From assembly GCA_017506865.1 (NCBI GenBank), contig JAFCMP010000047.1, positions 343,302-407,301 of the forward strand: DNA of 64,000 nucleotides. The letters run 5' to 3'. The notes under the pieces were generated by a model, which was not told the origin of the DNA, searched no databases, and worked only from the letters and a program-made list of their open reading frames with translations. Each line of letters opens with the position of its first letter. The first letter of the stretch is position 1. The stretch comes from Tribonema minus (Eukaryota > Sar > Xanthophyceae > Tribonematales > Tribonemataceae). Position numbers and translations under genes: made by a program. This document shows positions 23,901 through 34,400 of the stretch, piece after piece.

Positions 23901-24705
23901 TGGTGGCAACTGTAGCAGATGGGAAGCTGGCTAACAGCCGAGGGTGCGCTGCGCATTCAGCCATATAACCGCACTCAGCGGATTGAGGCAGGCGAAGCAC
24001 CTCAAACGTGGCGGCAACATGTAAGGTGCGCCGCCGGCAAGTAGCGGCTGTGTACGGGAGCAGGAATGGAGGGGCGCTTGAACGAGCACAGCCGCTGTGC
24101 GCAGATGCTCAGCAGCACATCACACAAACTTCAATTGTGCGCTGAGCAAGCTACAATCTGAATTGTGCGGCCCGCAATGCAACACAATGGCCGAGCTTGT
24201 GTCAGCTTCACCACAGCTCATCAGCAACAGCGGTGTGCGCATCCATTGTGGCACCTGCTTTTGCAGATGCAGCATGGACGGCGGCTGCTGCTAGCTCAAC
24301 ATGACCTCTAGCCTAGCGCTTGTACTTCAATTGTTTCGTAGCACGCTGCAGCTCCCATGAAAGACTGAAAAGAACCGTTTCTGCATCTCCAGTGTGACTT
24401 GACGTGAACAAGTCCCGGTGCCTTGCACTCAGTGAAAAAAGGGTCAACAAGATGATGCACCTGCCATCTAGCAGCAGAGTTTGCCTCTGGCAATGCCATT
24501 CATTGCACACCTCATTTGCAGTTCGCGGTGGGACTAAACTCACCAGGTAGCCGTCATTCTGCAGATTTGCTTTGCTGAAATAGAACTCCAGCTGCTTGAC
24601 CAGGGCGTCAGTAAGAGCATCTCCTTCCAAGGGCGCAGCAGTCGTCGCTTCAGGCTTGTCCCCCTCGCCCTCCCCTTGCGGTGGCGCAGCCACGGCTGTG
24701 CTCAT
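11933..24705 (-). CDS. LARP4-like La-related RNA-binding protein, ten exons
   Basis: Exons (-): 24705-24544, 23078-22863, 20895-20698, 18686-17952, 17433-17344, 16481-16310, 15645-15482, 14575-14429, 13066-12776, 12379-11933; all phases fit, about 873 codons. The La motif spans exons 1-2 (QLEFYFSKANLQNDGYL, then VSRMDASGCVPLSTVAQL). It is followed by RTTIILREIPSATPPEK and an RRM-like exon 3 (VEAIFSGEGIAPIKGV, KTFDGKPIKARLKGENI). This order is typical of LARP4/4B, which bind poly(A) and PABP and stabilise mRNA. Exon 4 is Gly/Ala/Arg-rich with NLLSAANFPPLG. Exon 9 is a His/Arg/Gly-rich (HRGG) tract. Exon 10 ends WGQRRSFADALKAS...EEGQKA. The C-terminal half is low complexity and could include undetected exons. 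It is divergent from the EGY gene. Confidence 0.85.
13614..13857. mobile_element. hAT-type MITE, 228 bp, with 8-bp target duplication
   Basis: The element spans 13622-13849. Its termini are TAGGGTTGCAAAAA and TTTTTGCAACCCTA, a perfect inverted repeat. It is flanked by CTCACTTA at 13614-13621 and again at 13850-13857. An 8-bp duplication with TAGGG-type ends is the hAT signature. It has no coding capacity, so it is non-autonomous. It sits in LARP intron 8, among exon-edge copies. A diverged relative lies at about 41325-41529. Confidence 0.85.
13970..13996. repeat. Interstitial telomere-like (CCCTAA)4
   Basis: Four uninterrupted CCCTAA units inside LARP intron 8. Confidence 0.95.
15655..15795 (-). 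repeat. LARP exon 7 acceptor-edge copy and poly-G (poly-C on sense) tract
   Basis: GGAGAGTTGCCTGCAGAGGC, the complement of the exon 7 acceptor at 15635-15655, recurs at 15725-15744. Each copy is followed on the plus strand by a GCAGGGGGCGGG/poly-G run, ending in a long G run at about 15773-15791. On the sense strand these are C-rich pyrimidine tracts. Confidence 0.75.
16040..16262 (-). repeat. LARP exon 6 donor-edge copies
   Basis: The real exon 6 ends at 16310 (DYSTMMFGDGDQAA). The block reading CATCATGATGCTGTAGTCCA on the plus strand recurs at about 16163-16262 with its flanking GC-rich part. A shorter worn copy lies at 16045-16095. Confidence 0.75.
16550..16910 (-). repeat. LARP exon 6 acceptor-edge copies (three)
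   Basis: The real exon 6 start (AKADPGLLLRQRSVSID) is at 16481. Copies of the same edge lie at 16556-16610, 16705-16750 and 16798-16895. Each ends with the CTTTCGCCTGC- or CTCTCGCCTGC-type acceptor junction. Translations such as KADPELLLRQRSVCI persist but are interrupted. Confidence 0.85.
18689..18850 (-). repeat. Poly-C pyrimidine tract at LARP exon 4 acceptor and its upstream copy
   Basis: On the sense strand the acceptor is CCCACTTG, a C-run of about 18, ATCAG|GTG. The same CACTTG plus C-run arrangement recurs at about 18818-18846. The homopolymer itself is evidently the polypyrimidine tract and was copied with the exon edge. Confidence 0.7.
19480..20690 (-). repeat. LARP exon 3 donor-edge copies interleaved with telomere-like repeats
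   Basis: The real edge at 20698-20780 encodes KTFDGKPIKARLKGENILRS. Long copies lie at 20503-20595 and 20326-20410, with worn copies at about 20124-20160, 20005-20035 and 19955-19990. Between them run strings of CCCTAA, CCCTGA, CCCTAG and CCCAAA. This is the densest telomere-like stretch of the window. Confidence 0.85.
21005..21085 (-). repeat. LARP exon 3 acceptor-edge copy
   Basis: The plus-strand block GTCGCTGCGCAC...CCCTTGATGGGC...CTCGCCGCTGAAGATGGC, followed by the CACCTGCGCAC acceptor, repeats 20838-20903. In translation it reads VKAIFSGEGTVPIKGV against VEAIFSGEGIAPIKGV in the real exon. Confidence 0.85.
21901..21934. repeat. Interstitial telomere-like CCCTAA tract
   Basis: Five CCCTAA/CCCTAG units in LARP intron 2, with a further degenerate group at 22139-22170. 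Confidence 0.9.
22575..22770 (-). repeat. LARP exon 2 donor-edge copies
   Basis: The real donor edge is at 22863 (plus CACCTTCTCCGGCGGCGTCG). A near-perfect copy is at 22721-22760 and a worn one at 22580-22620 (CCTTCTTCGGCAGCGTTGCG). Both lie downstream of the used donor on the sense strand. Confidence 0.8.
23215..23515 (-). repeat. LARP exon 2 acceptor-edge copies
   Basis: The real exon start VSRMDASGCVPLSTVAQ is at 23078. A copy at 23225-23280 still reads VSRMDASGCVPLSTVAK with its CGCAG acceptor and upstream GCN run. A worn copy lies at 23455-23510. Confidence 0.85.
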
Positions 24706-25404
24706 GACCGCTCTGCGACGGCCGGCTCCCAGTGCGTCGTTATGCTCCTTGGCCTGTGCTCCGCGTTGCCTTTACACCTCCTTGGGTTTGACTGCCTGCG
24801 CAGGGCGGGCCGCCGTGCTCTGCGTGTGCATGCACGATGAAAGGCATTCGTGATGCTGCTGCAGGCATGGTGCATCTTGTATAATTTTTTGAGGCCTAGC
24901 TGTCTGCTGCTGTTAGAGGGCTGATGGGTCTCTAGCTGTCTTTTCTTCTCTCATGTGAACCTCCATGTTCAAATTCGCGAAATCATGCGCTCTGGCAGAT
25001 GCGCTGCTACTGTAGCGTCTCAATGCGGCAGGCCTAGGTAGAGCTGCCTCTATTGGCGTTTTGTTACATGAGTTGCGAAGGAGCTTCGCCACCCGTGTGA
25101 TGTGCTTACCTCACGCAGGGAGAGAACCACAGGCCACGAACCCGAGCAGCACACGTTTGGGGGGGATGGAAGCACCCAAGCTCTAGCTCCCCAGCGATCA
25201 GGTGCCTGAAGCGCCTGAGCACTTCAGCTTTCCCAGCTGCACTGCCGCTCCTTCGCCTTGCTTTTTAGTGTATTGATGCTCACCCACACACCACACTTCA
25301 ATCCTACCAAACTTCAATCCTCTCGCCTGAACAACATCTAGCCAGGTGACACATACTTTATAAGCTGCGTGATCGACGCGCACGCCGCGGCTTGACAGGC
25401 TCCC
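24706..25404. promoter_or_regulatory. Divergent intergenic region between LARP and EGY genes
   Basis: 699 bp containing both start-proximal regions. Pyrimidine-rich stretches are present (TTTTCTTCTCTC near 24940). No TATA box or conserved pair of motifs could be identified with confidence. No exon-edge repeats are seen here. Confidence 0.4.
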
Positions 25405-28400
25405 ATGGCGAGGACTTTGCCGGTCGCGCTACTTGCGGTGGCGTTGCTGTGCTCGTGCGTCAAAGGCTTTGCGCCGATTGGCACAAGATCGCAGCTGCCG
25501 CAAGTGCTGCAACATCATGCCGTCAGCAGGCCGCGATCAGGTGAGCAGGAAAACACCCGAGGAATGGCTGCTGCTTCACGTGGCCCACCACCATAGGTTC
25601 GCCGAGCGATCATCTGTCCCGGATCGTCAATCAGATCACTGTCATGTTTGATATCACGTGACATGTTTATCATGTCGCGCTTGGTGCTTGGTGCGTGAGC
25701 CTGCAGGCGTTCTCAGAGCCAATGGGTCCGAGCGCAGCGAGGGCGACAAGCTGCGCAGCGAGGCGGAGAGGCTCATGCTGCAGGCAGAACGGCTGCGGTT
25801 GGAGGGAGAGCGCCAGGCGCTTGAATTGGTGAGTTGAGCTGACATGTGTGCCTGCTGATGGTTTCTCGGGTGTGTTTTCGATCGATTGCAAGGCCTATAG
25901 AATGTCATTGTGTCTTCGCACGCCACAGGAGTTTCAACTTCTGCATCGACTTTGCATCCAATCAGTAAGTCGCAGCCAACAGTGCAATTGGCGTACGACG
26001 GCGCTGTGCAGTTTTCTTTTCCAACTGCGTGATGGAGGGCACAACCACCATTCACACTCTCTATTTGTGCGTGTCTCGACGTTGTATGCGAGCGTGCCCA
26101 TTACTAGATCATGTGTTAAAGTCTCAGCAGACTTCAAGAGCACATACATTCACGGGCGGAAGCCGAGCGGAAGAAGCAAACTGGGGTTTGGGTTTGATGA
26201 GATGTCTCAACTATTGCGGTGATACTTCTGGGTGCTGCATGAGCAGTTGTTCATGCTGAGCAGGAAGTGCTTGTAGGATATGTCCTTGCAGCACAAAGGC
26301 GAATACGAGGGTGAACTGCCTCATCAACACGCTGGCACTTGCTGTACGCAAGGTGCAGCTCAATGCATACATGCATGCAGTACAGTCCTTCAACGGCACA
26401 CGGTGCTCCTGCTTCAGCGCTGCTGGCAGCAGCGCATGTGACAACAGGCAGCAGTATCAGGCGTACACAGCGCTGACCTCGCCTCGCTCGGCCAAAACCT
26501 TGTTTCTGTTATTCGCATCATGTTCACCACTTGAACCATCATGAACACACATGAGCCCGTGCACTGCACCTGATGAATCTGCGCGGCGTGCGCGTCTGCA
26601 GGGGCGTGAAGTGTAGTGAATACACATGAATCTTTGCACTGCATCTAATAAATTATCCTGGTGTGCGCGTCTTTGAGGGCAGGCCAAAGAAAAGCTCGCC
26701 AAGGAGCAGGCGCGCTTCAAGGAGGCGGAGGCGTCCCTGGCGGCTGCGCGCGGCGCGTCCCTCGACGGCGTTGCAGCGACAGTTACGCCCGACGTAACCG
26801 CCACGACAGACACCGTCAACAGCGCGGTCGTCGAGCAGGTACAGGAGAAGCGGAGCATCAAGGGGAGGCTGGCGCAGGTGGATGCGCGGCGGCGCGAGCT
26901 GAAGGAGCGCCTGGCCAAGCTGAAGCGCGAGGAGCCGGGGTCGGCGGAGCTTGCGCAGGTCAGCGCCCAGCTGCGGATGAACTTCAAGTAGTTGCAGTTG
27001 ACAGTTCGTTTTTTGAATTAGAAGCTCAAGCGCAAGGAGCTGGGGTCGGTATGTAGGGCTGGAGCATGTCAGCGCTCAGCTGCTGATGAACTTCAAGTTG
27101 TTGCAGCTGACAGTTTCATTTTCTGAATCAGTCGGACCAGAATACCACATCGAAGCTCAAGCGCGAGGAGCTGGGGTCGGCGGAGGTGGAGCAGGTCAGC
27201 GCTCAGCTGCGGATGTACTTCGAGTATATGCATCAAGTGTGTGAATATGGTGTCATCAGATGTCCTTCAAGTAGTTGCAGCTTACAGCTTCGTTTTTCAA
27301 TTAGCAGGACCAGAGTACCACGTTGAAGCTGAAGCGCGAGGAGCCGGGGTCTGTGGAGCTGGAGCAGGTCAGCGCTCAGCTGCAGATGTACTTCAAGTAG
27401 TTGCAGCTGACAGTTTTCGATTTCTTAAGTAGTAGGACCAGAGTACCACATTCGGCATGTTATACATACCTTGCGGTACGCGAGCACGCGTGACAAGTTG
27501 CTGTATGTGAAGTACCTGAATGGAAACGAATCAGAAGCGTCTGAATGTTGTGTCATCTCTCAAGTCCAGCTGCAGCAGGGTGTGGGCTGACGGTACGGCG
27601 CGCTCTTGGTTTCGGGCGGCGGCAGGCGGGTGGGTCCGCCTAACCCTAACCCTAACCCTATAACTTCAGCAAAGCAAGTTGTGATTTTCCTAAACTGAAT
27701 GAAGAGGTGTCCGGTCTTCAAGCGCAAATGGCGCAGACATGGTACATGTGAAGAGATACTGCACGTACCAGAACCCTGTAAATGAAGCTTAATCAGGCGC
27801 TGAGTGACACTGCGGTTCAAAACCTGCTCAATAGAACCCCAAACAGATCCACATTGCAGAATGGAAAGCATCAATGAGGCATAGGTCTCACACCGCAAGT
27901 ACACTGCATCAAGTGGTGACTGAGCACAATATAAGTTGGGTAATACTTTGGGAGTCCGAGGGACATGAAGATCCTGCCCCTCTTTTGCGACTGTATCGTG
28001 CTGCGTTTGTGACTTTGCGATGTCATCGTGAGCGCAGACAATCATGCTGATCCTGTTCACTGCTGTGGTTGTTGAAGCAAGATGTTGATGCCCACAGCTC
28101 ACTCGCAGGGGGGCATGGTCACAATGTCATCTGTCAAATGTATGCATGTAAACAGTGGTGTCATTGCTCAGCTGCTCAGGCATGCTCATAGCCACATTTG
28201 TGCTTAGTCATGCACTATGAGTAGTGGTAGCGGAACTTGACGCCATGGAAGGGATTCAGCAAATGTGAATCAGCGTTTAGTACATGATACTCGACCATGA
28301 TGCACCTCAAGTTTCATTGTGTTGACTGCTGAATGCTGAGGCGCACATGACAGTCCCTGTCCATGCACATGACGTTCCACAGGCCATGATGAGGCTGGAC

Positions 28401-31400
28401 ATGCTCATCATGCGCATGTGGTCTATACGCGCGTGTGTGTATGATGTACTCACATATTGAAAGGTGCATGACAGTTCTCATCCACGCTTGAGTTCTGCGC
28501 AGGCTGTGGTGGAGCTGGGCGCGCTCGCTGCGGTCGCGCAGGCGCTGCAGCGCGATACATGCTTCTCATTATATTATACATGTACACGTGTATGGCTATT
28601 TTACACGTGCTCTGAAGCATGAAGTGCGTGACAATGCTCAACCACTCTCATGACCCACACGCGCAGGTCATGGTGGTCGAGCTGGATGCACTCACTGCGG
28701 ACGTGTACTTTGAAGTACATAGTCTGTACGCGTATACTTCAATCGGAGTATACTCCAACCGAAGGACAATCACCCTCATGATGCACACACGCAGGTCATG
28801 GTGGAGCTGGACGCGCTCACTGCGGACGTGGAGGCTCTGGAGAGCGACATTGGCGTGGAGGGCTCGCCCACGGAGCGCCTGGCGCTGCGCGAGCGGCTGC
28901 TGCGCGTGTGCATGGACATGGGCATCAGCGCTGCGGAGGCGCAGAGGACCGTGGTGAGTGCTGAGCGCTGCTGCGATCTCAGTGCTGCTACGGCTGCATT
29001 GCCCGAATCTGCAGAAGTATACATATACATACTTGAACAGTAGATACCTGGGTATCAGCGCCGCGGAGGCGCAGAAGACCATGGCGAGCGCTGCCGAACC
29101 CTATCCTAACCCTAAACCCTAAGGGTAACCCTAAGCCGCAGCTCCGGTGCTGCTAGCGATGCACTGCCTGAGGTTCTGCCGTCGGAAGGGACGCGGTGAG
29201 TGCCGCCGCGGCTCCAGTGTTGCTGAGGATGCATTGCCCGAATTGTCGTGTCATAAGCCTGTGCTGAGCACTGCTGTCAGCTCCAGTGCTGCTGAGGCCT
29301 TGTTGCCTGAAGGTATGCTATCAGGAGACGATGGCAAACGCTGCGTTGACTCCTGTGCTGCTGTAAACTCGCTGCCCCAAGTTTTACAATACCGACCGCA
29401 GCACACGTTCACATACTGCATATGCATTGACGGACGCCGCCGCCTCACCCAAAAGCCCGCTGTGCCGGCGCACCGTCGCAGGACTCGTTCACGCAGGTCA
29501 TGGTGGAGGCGCCGGAGCGCAAGAACCTGTTCAACCTCCCGTGTGGCCACGTCTGCCGCGACCGTAGCACGCGTTTGCTTACTGCATCAAGCAATAGCAG
29601 ACACTGCCACCTCACCCAAACCTTGCGCGGCGCACCGCCGTCTGCCGTCGCGACCACAGCAGGACTCGTTCGCGCAGGTGCCGGCGGAGGCGCCGGAGCG
29701 CAAGCAGCTGCCGTTCAGCCTCCTCTTCTCCGACTGGCTGTCGCCGGAGACCGTGCGCACGCGTTTGTGTACTGCATCATGCAATAGAAGTAGCAGACAC
29801 CGCCGCCTCACCCAAACCCCGTGCGGCGCACCGTCGTCTGCCGTCGCAACCATCGCAGGACTCGTTCGCGCAGGTGATGGCGGAGGCGCCGGAGCGCAAG
29901 AGCCTCCCCTTCAACCTCCTCTTCTCCGACTGGCTGTCGCCGGAGACCGTGCGCACGGAGCTCGCGCGCGCGATGCGCCGCGACGACGCCTTCTGGGCCG
30001 TAACGGTCTTTAAGGTCGCCCTGGACTTGCTGGAGAAGGGCCAGGGCCAGGCGGGCGCGGGCTTGGACAGGACGGAGCCGCAGCAGTGGGCGTTCGCGGG
30101 GACGCTCGCGAACGGGCTCGTCGCGCGCGACCGCTGCGGCGACGAGCTGGTCGGCAGCCTCAAGGTGGGGAGGGCAGCGCTCAGAACAGTTTTTTGTAAT
30201 GCAGCAGTGCTCAGCATTGCTGTTCGCAAGGCTCGTCGTGCGCGACCGCTGCGGCGACCAGAATGTCGGCAGCCTCAAGGTGGGGGCAGCGCTCTCAGCA
30301 GTAGTGTGGGGATACAGCAGCGCTCAGCGTTCATCTGCAGCGAGTGCGGCCGCTGACCGAATTGTGCCATGTACACGGCCCGCTTCACGCGGAACCTCTT
30401 GCGAACGGTCTTCTTGTGCGCGGCCGCAGCGGCGCCGAGGTGGTGGGCAGCATCGAAATGCGGGGCCTCCAGCTATGTTGTTGTTGTCGCAGTGCAGCAG
30501 TGCTCGGCATTGCTGTGCAGAAAGGGCCTGTAGCGCACGACTGCTGCGGGGGTTGAGCTGGTCGGCAGCATCAAGGCGGAGACAGCGCTCAGAGCAGTTG
30601 GTTTCTGTAATGCAGCAGCCCTCAGCAAGGCAAGGGTAGGGCTAGGGTTGGGGTTAGGGTTAGGCCTACATTGGCCTAATCTCAAGGCAGCAGATGCGAC
30701 AGTGCTCAGCAACAAGGTGAAAGCAGCGCTCAGCACTTGCAGGTAGCGCGGGGCGCGTGCCGCCGCCGACCAGACCGTGCCATGCATTCGGGCCGGCGGT
30801 ACAGTGTACTGTACCACCTGGTACAGAACTTGGTGTATGATCGTCGGGTGTTGGGGCGGGGTTTTCCTCAGTTCGCAGTTTACTCAGGTTGCAGCATAGG
30901 TACCCCGCAGTGCTCGCACTGATGGGAGGCAGCGTGACCTGGGCAATTACCGCGAAAGACCCTCGGATACTCAGGACGAGTCATGAGTCACGAATTGCAC
31001 TTGACAGATGGCTGTTATGATGGCGATGGGTAACGAAGAGATTCTGGGCGCGAATGTCACGCACCTGCGTTCCCTCTGCGTTGCCGCCCTTCACGCACAC
31101 CTGCGTCTGTTACAGCGCATGCTGGCGGGCGACGACGCCACAGACATTGGCATTTATCACGACAAACACTCGGGTACTCAGGACGAGTCATGAGTCGTAC
31201 TTGATAGATGGCAGTCACGACGGCGGTTGGTAAAAAAGATATCATAGGTGATTAACTTATGCACTCATACTCCCTCCGCGCCGCCGCCGCCCTTCACACG
31301 CACCTGCGACTGTTGCAGCGCATGCTAGCGGGCGACGACGCCACAGGCTCAGGACGAGTCGTGAGTCGTACTTGACAAAGAACTGTCATGACGGCATCGG

Positions 31401-34400
31401 TCAAGAGGAGATTCTGACTGCGAATCTGACGCACTCGCGTTCCCTCCGCGCTGCCGCTCTTGACACCTGCGACTGTTGCAGCGCATGCTGGCGGGCGACG
31501 ACGCGTCTGACGCGACCACAGAGGAGGCTCAGGGGGGGGGGGACCAGGCGAGCCTGGAGACCACGCTTTTGACGAACTTTCTTGCGGAGAAGCGCCAGGA
31601 CATGGGCATGCGCGCGTTCCTGGAGCCGGAGGACGTTGCGCGGCTGCGCGATTACGTGTTCACGGAGGACCTCATGGCGGAGGAGGTGAAGCGGCGGCAG
31701 AGCGCGGAGGAGCAGCGGTCGCGCGTAGGTATGTATGGGTATGCTGCTAGGGTAGGTATATGTATGCGCGCCTATATGTGTGCACGGAGGATCTCATGGC
31801 AGAGGAGGTGAAGCGGCGGCAGAGCGCGGAGGAGCAGCGGTCGCGCGTCGGTGTATGCTAGGGTAGGCATACGTATGTGTGATTATGTGATCACCGAGGA
31901 TCTGTGATTATGTGTTCACCGATGATCTCATGGCTGAGCAGGTGAAGCGGCGGCAGAGCGCGGAGGAGCAGCGGTCACGCGGAGGTTATGCTAATAGGTA
32001 TACGTGTAGCCTACACCATAAAATAAATGGAGGAGCAGCGGTATCGCGTACGTGTGTATGTATGTGCTGCTAGGTTTATGTACACCATGTACATGTACTA
32101 TGTAGGTGCTTTGAATGTTTATGTACATGTACACAATAATTTAGTATATATATATATAAACAATGGAGGAGCAGCCGTACCACGTAGGTTTGTCTGCATA
32201 TGCTGCCATGTATACGTGTGCACCACGCACGTATAATGGAAGAGCCGCAGTATCACGTGGGTATGTATGCATATTACGCATTGGTATGTATGCGTTTGCT
32301 ACATCATGCACCATGTACATGTAATGTATGGACTTGCGTGATGCGGGGGACACGTGTTCATTACATAGGCACGCCATTCATAGCACGCGCATTGACACAA
32401 CCTGAACTCATTGCAGGAGGTACTTTCGAGCAGGGACAGTCACTGATGCTGTTGAGTTTGTTTGCCCTGACAACTCATGCGGGCACCGCCAGAGGACTTC
32501 TTCTTCAGCACACGACCACTGCGCCATCATAAAACGCCTTACAAACAGTGCAGCGCGCTCGAGCAGCTGACGGCGTCAGCGCAGCGCCGAAGAGGCTCGT
32601 GACTAATGACTCATGACTCATGTAGCGGACTCCCTCACTCGCGTTTGTGCAAAAGTGATGCTGAGTGCGTACTGCCTGCTCCAGCGCAGAGCCACCGGCT
32701 GGCGGTGCACACAGTTTCGGCACACAGTTCATCGTGAGCGCATACATACATACATACATACATGCGCAAGCCTACATACCTAGTAATGAACTGGCGCCGC
32801 AGCGGACCTGGTAGCACGCCCTGCAGCACTGAAGAAGGGTGGCTGCGTAAACTCATGGGTCTGAGTCTGACTCGCGGTGTCCTGCTGGCCAGCTGACGCC
32901 GCACACACGCTCTGCACGCAGTAAATGACGGGCGCAATGCTGCACCCGCAGCGGTCGTGTTGTCACGCCCTGCAGCCCTGCAGAAGCGGAGCTGTGCTGA
33001 GTCAGATCATGCTTCTGAGTCTGACTCATGAGTCCTGTGAGCTTGCTCAGATCCGCTCCCCTCTGCGAGAGCAGGGCTTTGCTGAGTCATCTCACGGCTC
33101 TGAGTCTGACTCGCGGTTTCAGTGAGAGTCACTCAGATTCACACACTATTTGTCTGCACCTTGCTCACTCGAAAAACAAGAGCTGCAGCTCAACCATGGA
33201 TCAACGGAGAAGCACTCAAGACGACAAAGCCACTTGAGTCTGCGATAATTGCTGGATTCTTTCTTCAACCACTTGACTTTTGAGTAGGTACGTTTTTGAG
33301 TCCATTTCTTCACAAAAACAGTTTCAGACTTCTTTCTGACTGTACTCTGCTCTTTTGATCTTCAGGCAAGCTGCGCGGCGCGCGCCTGCCGGAGGGCGCA
33401 GCGAGTCAACTCACGGCTCTGAGTCTGAATTGCGGTTTCAGCGACTCTCAGCTCAGAGTCACGCTTGTTGTTCTGCAACTTGCTGTTGTGCAGGCAAGCT
33501 GCGCGGCGCACGAATGCCGGAGGGCACTGCGGCTATGGTGTCCGCCTCTGGGCTTGTGGCTGTTGGCATCACGGGCTTTGATGAGGTGCGTCAAACCCTA
33601 ACACCACTAGTTTGAGGGTGCGGCAAACCCTAGTCCTGGCCCTGGTGATTGGTCGACATCAGAATATGATCGGGCAGGGCCTTCAGCCGTGTGCTGCGTT
33701 GGTAGTGCGCTTGCTGGCACTTCAGGAGCTAGTGCGTGCATTATGTTGTGCTTTGATGAGGTGCCAACACCCTTGCCCTATCAGTGAATCCAGATAACGG
33801 CTGATATTTGATATTTATACAACAGTCACCCCAGATATCGGCGTTGTGCGTTCCTGGCTTTGTCAGGCCGCAAGCATTCTAAACCTAGCCATAATCCCAG
33901 ATGTTGGCGGGGCGGGTGATGTGCAGTATCCTCATTTCTAATGCCAACTTCAACCCTACATACCGGTGGCAGGTTATATGCACGTATCAATCGGACGCAA
34001 TGCTGCCGATGGCGCTCTGAGACTGACTGCACGCTCATACAGGGCAGCCATCATCACCGGCGTGCACGCGATATAATACTCCAGCCCTTGCATCACTGGC
34101 AGGGGCAGACTGGTGTTGGTTTGTGTCGTAAGGTATGTACTTGTATCGACGCCTCAGCACGCAAGGCAGCCGTGGGCCGAGGTGTGATGAGTGCCTACCA
34201 TACCTACCATAGCAGCGACGATTTTACTTGTGTGTTCGTTTGCTGGCAGCGGCTGCTGCTGTGGCGCTCTCTGTGCGCTGCAGCAGAGTTGAAGTTTGCG
34301 CCCCTCACGTTTGTGCAAACTCGTTTCAATAATGCTGAGACGGAGAAAGAGACAGCATTTGCGTGACCCATGATATTTTACAGTTGTCGGTAAGCTGAGG

